Assembly (NCBI GenBank): GCA_963931865.1
Contig: OZ007505.1
Location: forward strand, 5,389,273-5,453,272
Source: Axinella damicornis
Taxonomy: Eukaryota > Porifera > Demospongiae > Axinellida > Axinellidae
DNA length: 64,000 nt
Direction of reading: 5' to 3'
Shown here: positions 62,460 through 64,000 of the stretch, one piece after another
Layout: the number at the start of each line of letters is the position of its first letter
Numbering within the stretch: position 1 is the stretch's first letter
Position numbers and translations under genes: made by a program
Notes under the pieces: generated by a model
What the model saw: only the letters and a program-made list of their open reading frames with translations
Told to the model about the DNA's origin: nothing
Database searches by the model: none

Positions 62460-63394
62460 TCTTTATCCAAGGAGGCCATCTCCCTCATCTCTTCCTCATA
62501 ACGTGTTCTCCTTCTAAAGGGTAATGAGGTGGTGGAGGAACACTGTAATTTTGGGCACCAATTCAAATTGTAGCCATATATACCTCCAGAAGCACTGTAC
62601 TGCACACCACATTTGTATAGCAGCCATGACAGCATATTTCATGTAGCCAACTCCTTGTGCAATAACACTGTACATGCAAGTGTAGGCAACATACAAGTCA
62701 TCCAAACAACTTGGATGTCTGTGGAGGCCCAGGATTGGGTTCACTACACTTCTTACATCCTCAGATGCCAATTTCTACTGGGTCACAACACTAGCTGACA
62801 TTCACAAGGCTGACTATACCTATAGATTCACTTAGCATGACTAATATCTCTGGATGGTTTTGGTGCACTGTGTGCCCTTCTTCCTTACAATTACCTCTCT
62901 CCTCTCCTCTCCTCTCCATTCTCTCTATTAACAGAAATGGAATCTCATGAACTGTCACAACAACAACCTCGTTCCCAGACGCCAAGCTGCCGGATTCCCA
63001 AGCGGTCTGGGATTCTGCACTAGCCTAGCCACAGAACAGTTAACTACAACTGCAGCAACAGAGGGAGCGCCAATGGAAGAGGGCCTACTGGAGGAGGCCA
63101 ACGCCATTGGATACCGAAGAAAAACGACAAAGACAGAGTCACGCTCATCAATCGCCACAGTTTACGCGTGCACAGAGCGTTTCCCGGCAAAATTTTAACT
63201 ACCTAGGATACTAGCCAATCAAATTACATCGCTACCGGGGCCGGTCACGCGTTTCTGGCAAGCTTCTGCCGGTATATAAAGCGAGTTTAGTTGTGTCCAA
63301 GCCATTCGGGTTAGGTTTAGCTCGGGTGAGGTAAAGTTGAGGTGAGCCCTCATCTTAACCTTACCCTAGCTGCATGCCTTTCACCGCCGGTAAG

Positions 63395-63615
63395 TTGGGC
63401 TGGGGTGGGAGCGTGGGGGTGGGGCTGGGGTGGGAGCATGGGGGGTGGGGCTGGGAGCATGGGGGGTGGGGCTGGGAGCATGGAGGGTGGGACTGGGAGC
63501 ATGGGGGGTGGGGTTGGGGTGGGAGCATGGGGGGTGGGACTGGGGTGGGAGCATGGTGGGTTGGGTTCGGGTGGGAGCAGGGGGGTGGGACTAGGGTGGG
63601 AGGGTGGAGGAAGTT
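63395..63615 (+). repeat. G-rich GGGGTGGGGCTGGGAGCAT minisatellite
   Basis: About ten units of 20-30 nt built from ggtggg, ctggg and gagcatgggg. High G-quadruplex potential. Open frames on both strands (Gly/Trp-rich or Pro-rich) are artefacts. Confidence 0.92.
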
Positions 63616-63644
63616 ACGTGCTGTAGTTGGTGACTTTACACAGC

Positions 63645-63855
63645 TTGCAGTACATCCCCATGCGCTTGCAGTATCCACATGCTTTGCACTACATCCCCAT
63701 GCTTTACACAGCTTGCAGTACATCCCCATGCGCTTGCAGTATATCCGGCTTTGCAGTACATCCCCATGCTTTACACAGCTTGCAGTATGCACCAGGCTAT
63801 ATATACACTGCTTGCAGTACATGTACATCCCCACACTGCTTGCAGTACGCAACAA
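63645..63855 (+). repeat. CTTGCAGTACATCCCCATGC tandem repeat
   Basis: Six to eight irregular copies of cttgcagtacatccccatgc with variants (gcttgcagtat, ctttacacag). It directly follows the G-rich array. Confidence 0.88.
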
Positions 63856-64000
63856 GCTATGAAAAGCCACAGCCTAAATTTGAGAGGATGGCCAAAATCC
63901 ATCAAGAACAGGGTGATTGTAACAACATTCTAGAAACAGTATTGTAGTGTTGCAATACTAACTTCCAATTATTGATCTAAAAAAGTCAAAATCAAAGCTC

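Noticed and set aside
63342..63947. Gly/Trp-rich and Pro-rich frames near the right edge
   Set aside because: Simple minisatellite translation on both strands.

Overview
This is eukaryotic, animal-like DNA: genes are split into short exons with GT..AG borders and matching codon phases, intergenic DNA is full of foldback transposons, and recognisable genes (STRAD, PCGF1, a MEKK-type kinase, an RDH-type SDR, a selenoprotein) are metazoan. Gene set, intron density, orphan 7TM receptors and hairpin repeats fit an early-branching marine metazoan, most likely a demosponge. That placement is inference. All exon models were made by eye from splice signals, codon phase and remembered family motifs.

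Layout. 1-9.2 kb (minus): orphan receptor copy A, seven exons with fully consistent phase, last exons beyond the left edge or lost. 11.2-18.2 kb (minus): copy B of the same gene, broken by a lost splice acceptor and a 1-nt deletion. 18.5-21.3 kb (minus): an RDH-like SDR lacking its catalytic Ser and Tyr and interrupted by a 1-kb repeat. 24.1-40.0 kb (plus): STRAD pseudokinase in ten exons; its 10.7-kb intron 4 holds an antisense Ty3/Gypsy-type element whose protease region is amplified about tenfold, each unit carrying a 2A-like GD(V/I)ETNPGP motif. 41.5-42.5 kb (minus): an intronless AhpC/TSA-like protein with two in-frame TGA codons spaced as UxxU and a convincing SECIS hairpin just after the stop, i.e. 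selenoprotein L-like. 43.3 kb: an intron-less copy of the STRAD 3' end beside a perfect 112-bp palindrome. 44.5-52.6 kb (plus): PCGF1, one RING exon missing, probably in the 200-N gap. 57.6-58.7 kb (minus): two exons of a MEKK-type kinase. 59.9 kb (plus): a possible inactive OTU-like exon. 60.5-64 kb: minisatellites.

The rest is mostly non-autonomous DNA transposons. A dominant foldback family (TAGCCTCGTTCCCAGGC termini) and several others show 8-bp target duplications, as expected for hAT elements. Poly-G runs, foldbacks and minisatellites recur throughout. The strongest discoveries are the UxxU selenoprotein with SECIS, the 2A-bearing amplified protease array, and the duplicated receptor with an extra N-terminal membrane segment.
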